From Niebla homalea (lineage: Eukaryota; Ascomycota; Lecanoromycetes; Lecanorales; Ramalinaceae), in contig JAHGAU010000016.1 of assembly GCA_019925105.1 (NCBI GenBank), forward strand, positions 992,001 through 1,056,000: a stretch of DNA of 64,000 bases, given 5' to 3'. The translations under genes were made by a program, and so were the position numbers. Below, piece after piece: positions 33,987 to 44,499 of the stretch (position 1 is its first letter; each line of letters starts with the position of its first letter). Under the pieces are notes generated by a model. The model had not been told where the DNA came from, searched no databases, and was given only the letters and a program-made list of their open reading frames with translations.

Positions 33987-34489
33987 CTGTTGTTGTTGTT
34001 GTTGTTGTTGTTATCTGGGGGCATCGGATACCACTTCGCGCGCGCGACCGCATCCGTGGTGTTCCCCTTGCCGTAGTAATTGTTCTCCACGTGCGTGGTG
34101 TTGCTGCCGATGATCTCCCAGTCGATCTCGTCGAGGTCGTCCGACTGGAGGACGATGGAGGAGACGATGCCCTGGCCCGCGGCGGCCTGCATCCACACCT
34201 CCACGACCCCGAAGAACAGGTAAAATTTCGATTGGATGGTGGGGGAGTCGCCCTTTTGGTTGATGGTGAAGGAGGCGCCGTTGGAGGTCGAGTAGTCGAT
34301 GCTGCCCGCGGTGAGGTTCCAGGTGTTGCCCGGTTGGGCGGCGGTGAAGTCGAAGGTGTGGTTTGTTGAGAGGGCGGTGTCGGCGGGGCAGGTGCCGTTG
34401 AGCGGGTTGCAGGATGTCCAGGTCTGGGCGAGTGTGAGGGGGAGGGAGAGGAGGGTGTGAATGAGGAGGATGGACAGTGAAGAAGGCAT
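33341..34489 (-). CDS. GH16 Crh-type cell-wall transglycosidase (Crh1/Utr2 family)
   Basis: Crh proteins act at the cell surface, cutting chitin and joining it to beta-glucan during wall assembly. This single-exon 382-residue product starts at the Met at 34489, followed by a hydrophobic signal peptide ending near LTLAQ. Catalytic DEIDWE places nucleophile Glu121 and acid/base Glu125, with Asp123 between. Supporting GH16 landmarks include YLFFGVVEVWMQAAAGQGIV before the active site and NYTTSWTKEKLEWYVDGALI after it. An Asn-rich insertion (eight Asn, Ser, ten Asn) interrupts the domain at residues 160-178. Near the C-terminus (about 322-346) is a strong membrane segment followed by RRRGKK and a short cytosolic tail, as in filamentous Utr2 homologues, so membrane anchoring or GPI attachment is likely. 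No damage is seen. Confidence 0.9.
33957..34012 (+). repeat. GTT/AAC trinucleotide repeat inside the Crh gene
   Basis: About 19 units of GTT on the plus strand with one GCT interruption encode the poly-Asn run of the Crh enzyme. Its length is likely to vary between isolates. Confidence 0.95.
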
Positions 34490-35709
34490 CAGGTGAGTGA
34501 GATGTTTCACGCAAAAGAATGAACGCGCCGAGTGACGCTGGCAAATGAATGGACGCACACAACAAGTGAACTGCTGGTCAAAATGAGTGACTGGGGTTGA
34601 TGAACTTACTGTCCGAGGGCGCTGAAATGCAAAGATAGGGGGGCACTAGTCTAATTGGGAATAGCACGCCTCTCGGCCGTATCGACAAGTGGCTCAGAGG
34701 GTCAAATGGATTCGAAAATGCGACGTCTCCCAGCAAATGGGCAAAGCTATCATACGGCATTCATCACATACAATGACATACATAGGTAACAGGATCTGCA
34801 CAAGAACGTTGGAATTGTTGAGCCTGACCCTAGTGAATTGGAGCTTCACCTAATTCCAAACATTCCAGAGGATATGAAGAACATGCGTCCATGCCCAATT
34901 CGCGAGGACTATACTCACTGCTTCACAAAATCCGTTTTTTGCAATCGCTGGTTGCAGTGACAAATCTCCGCAGGAGCTTACGCCAATGTATGCCCATCAT
35001 CCCCTTTAGTGAACTAAGATGAAAACGTCTGGTCCAAAGTCTATTTCACCTTGCAGATGAATTGCCTATCTGTCCAGGCATCTTGGATCTCGTGGGAAAG
35101 ACTAGCGCCAGCGAGGCCATTCATAGTCGCATCCCGGGCGGAGCTTTCTGACCTAGATACGCAGTCACTGCATCCATTCCTCATGCTTAATCACTGTCTC
35201 CAATTCATGCGCAAATCTCACAACGCTGATGAATCTGCAATTTCCAGTTACCGCACCATTCAATGATCATATGAATAGCAATAGGGAATGCTTCAGTCAC
35301 ATTGTGCAATCACGCAACCTGCATTAGCCTGCGATACGTACCTTTCCTCTGGGTATAAATATCTCGCATCCCCCCCCATTTCTCACCTTTTCTCATTCCT
35401 GCCCAGGCAGTTCTGGGTTGGGAGCGGGCCTGGTCTGATCCTTCGGGCTTCGGAGCCTGGTTGCCGATGAGATCATGATACGCTAATCCAGATCCTTCAG
35501 CTCTGCAACTCTTTCTAAATGCATACAACTTTGTTGACGCTTCTCCGCTTACAAATGCAGCCTTTTCTTCTTCTTCTTTCCAGGTTCGAATGAGCTCTGA
35601 GTGCACTCGCCATCTGCTGGCACGACCTCACCATTCACCGGCTCTTGATGGCACTGACCCAGTGGTGCTCGAAATCCACCTTCAGCTGTCACCCAAGTTC
35701 AAGATCGGT
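34490..35709. other. Promoter region of the Crh gene and unassigned DNA
   Basis: The first few hundred bases are the Crh upstream region. Further on there are only short ORFs; FQNIPEDMKNMRPCPIREDY (about 34857-34916) looks protein-like but I cannot place it. Confidence 0.35.
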
Positions 35710-35791
35710 ATCAATGTTCCGATCACAGGTCTGGCCAATTTGACGCCATCGTGATCGGGCTTCCTGATAGTTTTCTATCCAGTACAGAGAC
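35710..35791 (+). repeat. Dispersed repeat copy 2 (pair with 23746-23833)
   Basis: Second copy of the atcaatgttccgatcaca family described at 23746; flanks differ. Confidence 0.65.
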
Positions 35792-36939
35792 TGCATTTTA
35801 CCCTCGCTTTATTACTCCGCTGTTGGCCTCTTGAACGAAATGGACTTGCACCTCCCTTATTTATGATTCGAAGACTTTACATTATGATGCATGACCATAC
35901 AACACGGGTGGGAGTTACTTAGCCCTATTACGACAATCGTCGACAAGGTGAAACTCGCGTTACCGAAACCGAACAAGGGTCTTCGCGAAAAACACAGCTT
36001 TTGCGTGCTTCCTGTGCGCCTCCTCCGAGTTTCGCCCTCTCTGGAACAATCATTTCAACGTTGCAAGACCTAAACGACACAGATTCAAATGATACAAGGC
36101 AGCTCGGATCCCCCTAGCATGCCTTCCCCAATTCGTTTGGCGGTGAATCATGTTGACAGCTGGATTCTTGATGAATCGAACTCCCGTGAAGAAATATTCA
36201 TGGAAGACGCTGTTCGACAAAATCACTAAACACAAACCCTTTATATCTCCTCACCTGAGACAATACGGCTGCAACGTCTATTCCCCCAGCAAGTCGATTC
36301 ATCGTACTGTCCGCAAAGCTGTTGCGATACGACGACGGGATTTTCATTCCAAAATTCTGGACCTCAGCAAGTAGTAACATTCACATGCACTAAACATCAC
36401 ATTATCCTATGGTGTGGATGGGACAATATCTCGCGGTCGCCCTTGCTTGGTTGAAAAGCTTCTCACCGTGCTTTTGGTGTCTCCAACACGCCCAATCAAT
36501 CATATTACAACCTGAGGATGGGGCCTTGTCCCTTCTCGAGACGGGGATACGCTCTCTATTAGAAGAAATATGGGACGGCCTGCCATCCTCAAAATTGACG
36601 ACACACTCTTTTACATCACGTTTAAAGATAGCTACATCCTATCCGGCTCCGGCGGTACAACGAACAAGACGAACAGATCGAAGAAGCGGTGACCTACCAC
36701 TGAACACGTCGAGTTCAAACAGTCAGCATGATGCTTCACTTATTACAGTCACACTTTACCAGGATCGTCTACCGTCGCTCCGAAATGGAGAATTTCAAAG
36801 ATTGCTGCATTGCGAAGAAGTTCAAAGCCAGCAGATCGCCCAAGCCAATCCAAGAACACATATTGTGCTGCTGCTGGTTTCTTGACCTCTCTACTCTTCT
36901 GCATCACTGTAATGGTGGATGGAGACATATTTCAACATC
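35792..36939. other. No supported gene
   Basis: Several 60-158-codon ORFs, none with a recognised domain. Alternating protein-like frames suggest further decay. Confidence 0.35.
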
Positions 36940-37530
36940 ACGTTACATACATCAAAATGTCTAGGCTGCTCCGCGGTGAGGAGATTGAGATTGCGAAAGT
37001 CTACGAGAAGACGATGGGGGGGTCCAGCTTGTATGCACGAATCACATTACTGAATCACATTACTTACATCAAAATGTCTAGGCTGCTCTACGGTGGGGAA
37101 AGGGAAATTGCGAGAGTCAACGAGAAGACGATCGAGGAATCCGGATGTGTGCTCAAATTGGGAGTGACATTCAAGCACTTCAAGTTTGCATACCTGGTCC
37201 AAGCTAGGATTGGCGGAACCCAGCATCAGTTAGGCTTGCCGAAAACAACAAGACCGTCATTGAGGAGATGGAGATTGCTGCGGGTCGAGAGAACGACACA
37301 GGGGACGTCGAATCTACAGGAGCTCTGGTGCACTGTCACGGCAGCGAATGGCGAAGGACTTCGAGGCCACGGATTGCCTTGCCGTCATCTCGAAATTGGG
37401 ATCAGGTATGAAGAAAGGTCGCAAGGACGTGTCTGGGCCAATGGTCCAATTCAGAGTGATGGGATCGGTAATGTCAAGATCGTGGCAACTGACGATGCCG
37501 TTCCGCGGAAAAAGCGCTCGAATTTAATGA
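36940..37530 (+). pseudogene. Relic with in-frame 117-bp tandem duplication
   Basis: A 245-codon open frame (36810-37547) contains YIKMSRLLRGEEIEIAKVYE and, 39 codons later, YIKMSRLLYGGEREIARVNE, reflecting a 117-bp duplication (36941-37057 and 37058-37174) that preserves frame. Further on another frame reads MAKDFEATDCLAVISKLGSG and GRKDVSGPMVQFRVMGSVMS, which looks more natural than the long frame there. No family was recognised; I regard the locus as a relic although one frame is still open. Confidence 0.4.
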
Positions 37531-38078
37531 CAGAATTGTGCAGGTGAATAAAGCATCCAGATTGGGAAAGGCGTAGGGCAATGATCTTGGCAGACAGTGA
37601 AGGCGACATTACAACCATCCCATCATAGGCGTGAACAACAAGTGCAGCGGACATCGACCACTTCATTTCTCTGCTATACCATTTCCTGTGTCGCTACATC
37701 ACCAACCTGCCTGTTTGCTAGAGTCACAAGATTGACCCTCAACGTCTTGCTGATTGAATCATGACGATCAAGATTATCGCCGCTTGATTTCTTCAAAACA
37801 TCATAAATGTCGGTCGTCTCTGACCGGTTGTTAAAATGGCCAATGTTTATTAGATTTGGGTTCGGCGCCTGCAGACGGGCTGTCAGTTGGGAGAGACTGC
37901 GGGGCACTTGAAGCTTCCGTTGTCGCAGCGCCGATCAACGTGGGGTCAACGACCAAATCGACCTTCTCCGAGGCGACACCAGCAATATGAATCTATCAAT
38001 CACGACGCTATCTCGCTCTTTTCTACTTTCTGAAGGCCCTCCTTTTTTTCTCATTACTTGCTATCATTGACGGACAAG
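37531..38078. other. Upstream region of the acid phosphatase gene
   Basis: No gene; a pyrimidine-rich stretch (cctttttttctcattac) lies just before the start codon, typical of fungal core promoters. Confidence 0.45.
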
Positions 38079-39575
38079 ATGCAGTCCACATTGCTCGCTC
38101 TAATTGCCAGCGCAATCACCGCTTCGCAAGCAGCAGAGACGATCCTTGGAGTCTACCTCTTCTCTCGCCATGGGGATCGCACCGCAAAGTCCACCCCACC
38201 AGCCAATTTGACTGACCTTGGCTACCAGGAGGTCTTTACCTCAGGTTCATACTATAGAGATCGCTACGTCTCGTTGTCCGCCTCAAACAAGATCGCGGGT
38301 CTGAATAGCGACATTGTCAAATTATCTCAGATTGCAGCCTCTGCACCACTTGACAATGTTCTCATGAATTCTGCCCAAGGTTTTCTGCAAGGATTGTACC
38401 CTCCAGTAGGATCAACCTTAGGACAAGAGACTTTGCGCAATGATACTGTCGTGCACGCTCCCCTCGATGGCTACCAGCTCATACCCATTCAGACTGTCAC
38501 TTCCGGTACCGGCAGTGAGGATTCTGCTTGGCTGCAGGGCGCCGGCAATTGCGCCAATGCCATCGTGAGCTCCAACAATTACTACACCTCGCTGGAGTAC
38601 AGGAGCATGTATGACAGCACCCTGGACTTCTACCAGAGCCTGGTGCCCGTCACCAATTCAACCTTCAATGCCAGTCAAGCCAACTTCCAAAATGCGTACA
38701 CCAGTAAATCATGTTTCAAGAATAGACGTGCTCCCAGGGAATGCTGACCTATTCGACCAGTCTTTGACCTCCTGAACGTCGCCTCAATCCACAATAACAG
38801 TATCCCATCCTCCGATCTGCTTACCAACAATACCCTTGACCAGCTGCGCATACTGGCTGATATTCATGAATACAACTTGGCCTACAACTCTTCCGACTCC
38901 ATTCGCGCAATCGCTGGCTCCACCTTGGCTGCACATGTTGTTCAAGCCCTCAACACCACCATTACCACTTCTGGCAAGACAGCCAAATTCTCATTACAAT
39001 TCGGCGCCTACGGCTCTTTCCAATCCTTCTTCGGTCTCGCAAACCTCCCACAAGCCAATCCGGACTTTCTTGGCGTTCCTGATTACGCCTCAAGCATGGC
39101 TTTCGAGCTCTTCACCACTGCGGTTCCGGCACCCTTCCCTCCACTTGAGGACTTGCAAGTTCGCTTTTTCTTCCACAACGGTACCACATCCAACAGTAGC
39201 GCACCCACCGCTTACCCACTTTTCGGTGGGAGCAGTCTAGAGATGGGCTGGGTGGATTTTACGAATGGAATGAACAAGTTTGCAATTGGAAGCCAGAAGG
39301 ATTGGTGTCAGGCCTGCGGCAACAGCACCGGTGTCTGTGCGTCGGTCGATACAAGCCCCTCGTCGGGTACAAAGGGGAGCAGTGCTGGTGACGAAAGCGG
39401 TCCAAGCAAGGCTGTCTGTGGGGTCATTGGTGCTCTCGTCACTCTTGTGGTTATTTCGGGCATTGAAGCTTTACTCTGGCTGTTTGTTGTGAGACCCAAA
39501 CAAAGAAGGAACGTTCTCAGTCATAGCAATGGCGCAAGCCAGAACGGCCAGGAGACGAAGGGAGATGGCGCTTAG
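38079..39575 (+). CDS. Secreted/membrane-anchored histidine acid phosphatase-like protein
   Basis: Likely a cell-surface or secretory phosphomonoesterase of the histidine acid phosphatase (phytase-like) clan. Exons 38079-38703 and 38761-39575 flank a 57-nt GT-AG intron, giving 479 residues. A signal peptide (ending near ASQA) precedes LFSRHGDRT, where Arg30-His31-Gly32 holds the nucleophilic His. Conserved-looking segments include MNSAQGFLQGLYPPVG and FGAYGSFQSFFGLANLP. The canonical C-terminal His-Asp pair is not evident; LQFGAYGSF occupies the area where it would be expected, so catalysis by this branch is uncertain. There are many N-glycosylation sequons. A hydrophobic helix at about 428-452, followed by RPKQRR, suggests a type I membrane protein. 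I chose the ATG at 38079, which directly precedes the signal peptide. Confidence 0.85.
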
Positions 39576-40689
39576 CTTCAGTGTCCTGATCGCGTCCCAA
39601 GTGGAGCATGGGCTAGAAGAAGCGGAAAGTCATGGCTTTCCCCTCTGACGAATGATGAATGACCCAGCTGGATGACTGCATGTACAGCAAAATATCAGAT
39701 ACGAGGATCATGCAGCTACAGCTTAAAACGTACAACTTCTCGCAAGCTATTATCCACTATTCTTTCCACTTCCATGATTCAGTCTTTATTCCTCTTGTCC
39801 TAAAAATATACATTGAAGTTGCCGTCAGCCACTTCTCTACCACATTGCTCACGTGATCATTATTTACGGCAGCAAATGGTTGTTTGATGGCCCTCAAGTT
39901 GCAGCCCACGACGCAGACAAGACTCTGGAATGCGAACTCTGCGTGGCGGGTGTAAATCTTGTCATGTCTCGAAACGTGAAGCTGAATTTTGCTTTGCTAA
40001 CCCTTGCTTGGGACGGCTGGCTTCATGGCTCAGGTGGACTTCATAATAAGTTTCATGAGTCGAAGAAGTCTCCACTTACCAACGCAGATCGAAAGGCCGT
40101 TCTCATTGCAGTTGACACGGAAGGGTCAGGCGGTCAGACCGGACCAGGACGAACCCCATACATCGACGCAACCTTTGTTAAATCCATTGCATTCGCAGTT
40201 TGAAGACTCAAAGATGTGCTGCATATTTCCCCCGCCCCTAACTTCCGAAGTTGGTATGATCATGCCAATGTAACTGAGCTGATGCATAGAGGGTGCCTCG
40301 GTGGGACCATATACACCCCAGGGTCATTGGCACGAATAGGAGGGCGGCCTCCAAAATCCGCACTGTAGCTTACGTAAGTACTTAGACTTTTCCCGCCATT
40401 CTCAGAGAGACAAGTGGAAAATAGGTTTGCCCACCTTCAGCGGCCTAAGTCAATCACACGACGGTCTTTACCAAAGATATTACGTCTACCATGGATCATT
40501 ACTGGATCTAGAGGTCTTGCAGTCCAACTGGTCAGGAACGACGCTTTTTACAAAACTCTTCATGTCGACTTCACAGACTATGTTGACGTACTGACACACG
40601 CCTGCGCAGACCATCTGACGGGTGTCGCTTGTACTGATAGGAAGCGTCAAGAGGAGGAGAATCATGACAAACCACTGTATCGAGCTTTC
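39576..40689. other. No supported gene
   Basis: A 116-codon plus-strand ORF (39853-40203) has no recognised domain. Otherwise empty. Confidence 0.4.
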
Positions 40690-41300
40690 CTTCAAAGGGG
40701 TAGCTACTCGACTCCGTATTTCTAGTATCGAAGCACTGACGAGTCTTTAGACTTGGTCCTAACCCCCAGGTACCTTCCATCACGATGGAAAGTACCATGT
40801 ACAACCCACTTGCAAAGCAGTTAGACAATGGGCACTACCCCGCACACATCCAAATCGCCGATGGAGGCATGACTTTCCTATCGTAAGGTACGGAAGACAC
40901 TTGGTTCTGCGCGGTCTGGGGCAGGCAAACAAAGTAGCACACCAAATCACTTTTCAACAAAGGCGGCCAACTCAGCGTACTCGTCCCTAGACCAGTTCCC
41001 ACCCTCCAAGTACCTTCTGTCACGACGGAAAACACCTCGGACTACAAACGTATAAAGCAGTTCGACAATTGCCTAGCTGCAAAAATCCACATTGCGAATG
41101 GGGTCATAACTTCCCTACTTTACGGTACGGAAAATATATCGTTCGGAGCGGTACTCGCCAGGCAGAAAAATAGCTCACGACACCGCTTTCCAACAAGCGC
41201 CGCGATCTCAGCGTGTTCGTCCTTACACGCCGGCAGGTTCCCCCAACAGGGAACAACGTACAAAGCTTCATACGGTTGAGCCGGAAGAATTGCAGCTATT
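40690..41300. repeat. ~240-bp degenerate tandem repeat, about 2.5 copies
   Basis: Units align with an offset of 240 bp between taccttccatcac (40771) and taccttctgtcac (41011), and about 237 bp to the next partial unit at 41218. On the minus strand copies share readable pieces such as VVTEGTWRVGTGLGTSTLS and MVLSIVMEGTWGLGPSLKT, so the unit may derive from coding sequence; no frame is intact. Confidence 0.6.
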
Positions 41301-41575
41301 CCTGGAAAAGTCTCTGCAACCATATTAAACTGAGAAATGCGGGGACGAAATTCTCCCGTCGGGTTGGTTGTGGAATTTACGGTGCTGAGGACGGTTCTAT
41401 GTTGGTCAAAGTCGGCTTCCTGGAGAGTGATTCGTTCACATCTTTGACCTCGTCATGCCTGGAATCGACGGTTCGACTGCTCTTCTCTTCCACTGGCCTG
41501 GCACAGCATCTCCAGTACATGGATCGCTTCACTAAAGTCTGAAACGTCTACGAAAGAAGAGTTTGAAAACTTAGA

Positions 41576-41902
41576 ATGTCTGATCTACAAACACTGCTTA
41601 ATCACGCCACTTGTTTGCCCATATCTCAAGGGTAAGAAAACTCTGCCATACGGGAAGAAAAGGGAGCGGCCATCGACATGGCTGAGTACGACGCACCGTC
41701 TGTGGCACTTCTCGCCACAAACAAGACAGTACGAGCCGAAGCCGCTCCACTGCTCTGGAAAAACACCTGCTTCATAATTCCAAGCAATCAGTACGCAGCC
41801 AAGCTTCGGGAGAAGGTGCAAGCAAATTGCTGGAGAATCATTGATTCCATTGACATTGCAATGTCGTATATAAATACCTTCGGTCATGTCCCGCTGAATT
41901 AG
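41576..41902 (+). pseudogene. Truncated copy of the F-box-like gene at 8.2 kb
   Basis: Reads LIYKHCLITPLVCPYLKGKK, then after a frame change AEYDAPSVALLATNKTVRAE and APLLWKNTCFIIPSNQY, clearly paralogous to the gene at 7883-8582 (YDAPSVAILATSKTVRAEA; PLLWRNTCFILPS). It lacks the start and the LPPEIR motif and carries a frameshift, so it is a non-functional duplicate in the opposite orientation about 33 kb away. Confidence 0.7.
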
Positions 41903-42260
41903 GACGTGGTTTCAGACGGCTTGACTAGACTACATTTACCGATTTAGTCCTATCACGGAGCCTGCAAAAGCCTCCACGGGATCCGAATTGGAGTAGCCTC
42001 GTGATCGACCATGGCCTCCACAGGTTTTTCCAACCTCCCCGGAAACAGAGCCAACCAACTTCTTCAATTTGGCTTACAATACCACGCAACAACATCAACC
42101 GGTCAGCACGCCGAAAGGATACAACGGTGACAGTGCAGCAATTGTTGACATAGGCGACCCTCCATAATTCAACCATCGCTGGCTGCTTGTGCCAGACTTT
42201 ATCCTAGATCTGACACCCTTTCGGCGCATTGAGTACTCCCCCAACAGTGCAGACTAGCAG
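41903..42260. other. No supported gene
   Basis: Short ORFs only. Confidence 0.4.
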
Positions 42261-43308
42261 ATGACCACTATGCAGCAGCATATGGATGCCCCTAGAGACG
42301 CCGCGATCAATCATCTCCATGCTAAGTAAGAGAAATTGTCCATTGAACTTCTAAAGTTTCAACTCTAAGGAGGAGGATCTACTTTGGTCTTGGAGGACCG
42401 ACAAAAAAGGTAGACGACACCGGAATAAAGTTTCGCAGCTGTCGGGATCCGAGTACCTGGATTACAAGGACCCGGCGCCACTGTATCCCAGAATAGAGGG
42501 AATAGTGTGCGAGTCAGATTCCGATGAAACCGCTGGGCGAGGCTTTGGCAACAGCTCAACCAGAAAGCAATGCGACTACCACTTCATGACGCCTTGACGA
42601 AGATGACGTCTTATTTGAAGGAATGTGCACTGACTAAGAAGAATAACTCCTTTTTGAAATTGCGGATGAAATCAGCCCTTATCCGGCTCAAGGCGCTCTC
42701 GTTTCTTGATGACATTCCAGGGTCCACCGCAGAAACTGGTAAAAGAGATACCAAATCTGCATTCATCAACCCTCATGCTCCTACAGATCCCCTACTGGAT
42801 CACGCGAGCCAACTGGTACCGAACGTGCCACAGACTCTCTGCATTTTTCACCACGAGCTTCAATTGAAGAATCTTCCGTATGGAATTTGCTTGCTGCAAT
42901 TTTGTCTACGTCTTGCATACAAGAGGCTTCCAGCGAAAGTGCGTATCCGTCGCTATTGAAATGTCATAAACTTTCCTATGTTGACCATTTCTCTAATAAT
43001 GAAGAGGACTCCGCCAAAATGTCACCATCTCCATCAAGCGAGCTTGGAATACCATACCAGCTCGGAAGTCGCAGGCGAAGCGGGTTGAACGTACCAAACA
43101 ATTGAAATGGAAGATTGAGGCATTATGGGATAAGGCGGAAGAGTTGGAGCATTGGAACTGCATAGCAGCGGCTAGTGTTTACAATGGCCAAGTCGCAGCA
43201 CACTTTTTGAGGAAAGAGTATGTGAAGCGAAAACCCACGAGTGCAAATTGGGTAATGAACTACAGTCGAAAAGAGACCGTCGTAAGAGGATGCTACACTT
43301 AAGAAAGG
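42261..43308 (+). pseudogene. Fragmented charged protein gene upstream of the heptad minisatellite
   Basis: Successive frames give MQQHMDAPRDAAINHLHAK, a TAA, EKLSIELLKFQL, then KEEDLLWSWRTDKKGRRHRN and ESDSDETAGRGFGNSSTRKQ, later SPSPSSELGIPYQLGSRRRS and QLKWKIEALWDKAEELEHW. The composition is strongly protein-like in each piece, but stops and frame changes separate them. It appears to have been a charged, partly coiled-coil protein running into the repeat at 43309. Family unknown. Confidence 0.4.
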
Positions 43309-43640
43309 AAGCGAAAAATCTGACGCTCTAGCGAAAAATCTAACGCTCAAGCGAGAATCTGAGGCTCGAGCGAAAAATCTGAGGCTCAAGCAAGATAGGG
43401 TCAAGCAAGCGTCTGAAGTTAAAGCGAAATATCTAACGCTCAAGCGAAATTCTAAGGCTCAAGCGAGAAATTTAAGGCTCAAGCGAGCCTCTGACGTTAA
43501 AGCGAAATATCTAACGCTCAAGCGAAAATCTGAGGCTCAAGCGAGAAAATCTGAGGCTCAAGCGAAACTCTGACGTTAAAGCGAAATTTATAACGCTCAA
43601 GCGAAACTCTGACGCTCAAGCGAAAAATTTGAAGCTTACC
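43309..43640 (+). repeat. ~21-bp minisatellite encoding heptad-like peptides
   Basis: About 15 units built on gcgaaaaatctgacgctcaa, varying between 20 and 22 bp. One frame stays open over about 85 codons, giving units such as AKNLTLK, SEAQARK and AKYLTLK, i.e. a seven-residue charged repeat compatible with a coiled coil, before an indel ends it. Confidence 0.85.
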
Positions 43641-44499
43641 CGAGGGACTTCACTTCGGTATAGTGGTGGAAGGTATCCGGGATAGAAGCTTATAACTTGC
43701 TTTTCGCCTTGAGCTTTACTCGTCTTTCTTCAATGGCCGGTTCTGACGTCTCCTATCTGGTGTGCCTACGGGGTTCAGCATACTCAAGCCAGCACTACTA
43801 CTATCAATACCTCGCCGTTAATGGTGCCAGCCACTGCCCCAATTCAGGAGCTGCTCGAAGGGTTTGCACGCCAGACATATTATGTTTGGCTCTCTGGACC
43901 TCGCCTTCTGCAGTATGGGCCCTGAATCGATTCTACCACTGGCTCAGTGAAAGGTCCTCGCGAGGATAAATCTACTTCGAACACGCTTAGCAAAGCTGGA
44001 TTGGAACTCGGAATGTGCGGAGTTTGTTAGAGATGTGGATATAGTGAGCTCTCTGAAGAAGCTTCACGGGCAATTCTGTTCTGCTGGCGTCGCATGGAGA
44101 CCGACCAGAGCGCTCTTATGAAATTTTCACTGCCTTGAGCAGATCTGTACATTGGTTCTATAAGTTGTTCATGATATTTTCAGGTCCGTACTTTTCACGG
44201 AGGGAAATTTGACTATTTTAAACCACTGCGTGGGTATCAATCTGAGATGAAAGTTCATCCGCCCGCGGTTCTACCGGTCGCGAAGAAGTGGGTAAATATA
44301 TCACATACTGAAAACCGGCGTCAGAAATACGTGATGCAGGAGTTCGTATGATCTATTCTGCTTTGGTACCGAGCTCTTTACGCGAACACTCCAACACGAG
44401 ATTTGCGTCTTTTAGAGAAATATCCAACTCAGATTACTGGGGCATGTTAGCGACTTGGCCTCGACGTGGATGACAAGTGAGTGCATGCTTACCCATCTT
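43641..44499. other. No supported gene
   Basis: A 90-codon ORF (43697-43969) without recognisable domain; otherwise empty. Confidence 0.4.

Noticed and set aside
33932..34565. Long ORFs overlapping the Crh gene in other frames (Val-rich plus-strand frame 33932-34369; Pro/Arg/His-rich minus-strand frame 34011-34565)
   Set aside because: They lie over a clear GH16 gene; their low-complexity composition is a shadow of the GTT repeat and GC-rich codons.
36810..37547. 245-codon ORF as an intact gene
   Set aside because: Part of its length is better explained by another frame with more natural protein text, and it contains a tandem duplication; kept as a relic instead.
43309..43640. Regular short repeats as a CRISPR array
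   Set aside because: The units are contiguous with no unique spacers and degenerate, and the genome is eukaryotic; this is a minisatellite. The same applies to 32853-33047 and 62504-62615.
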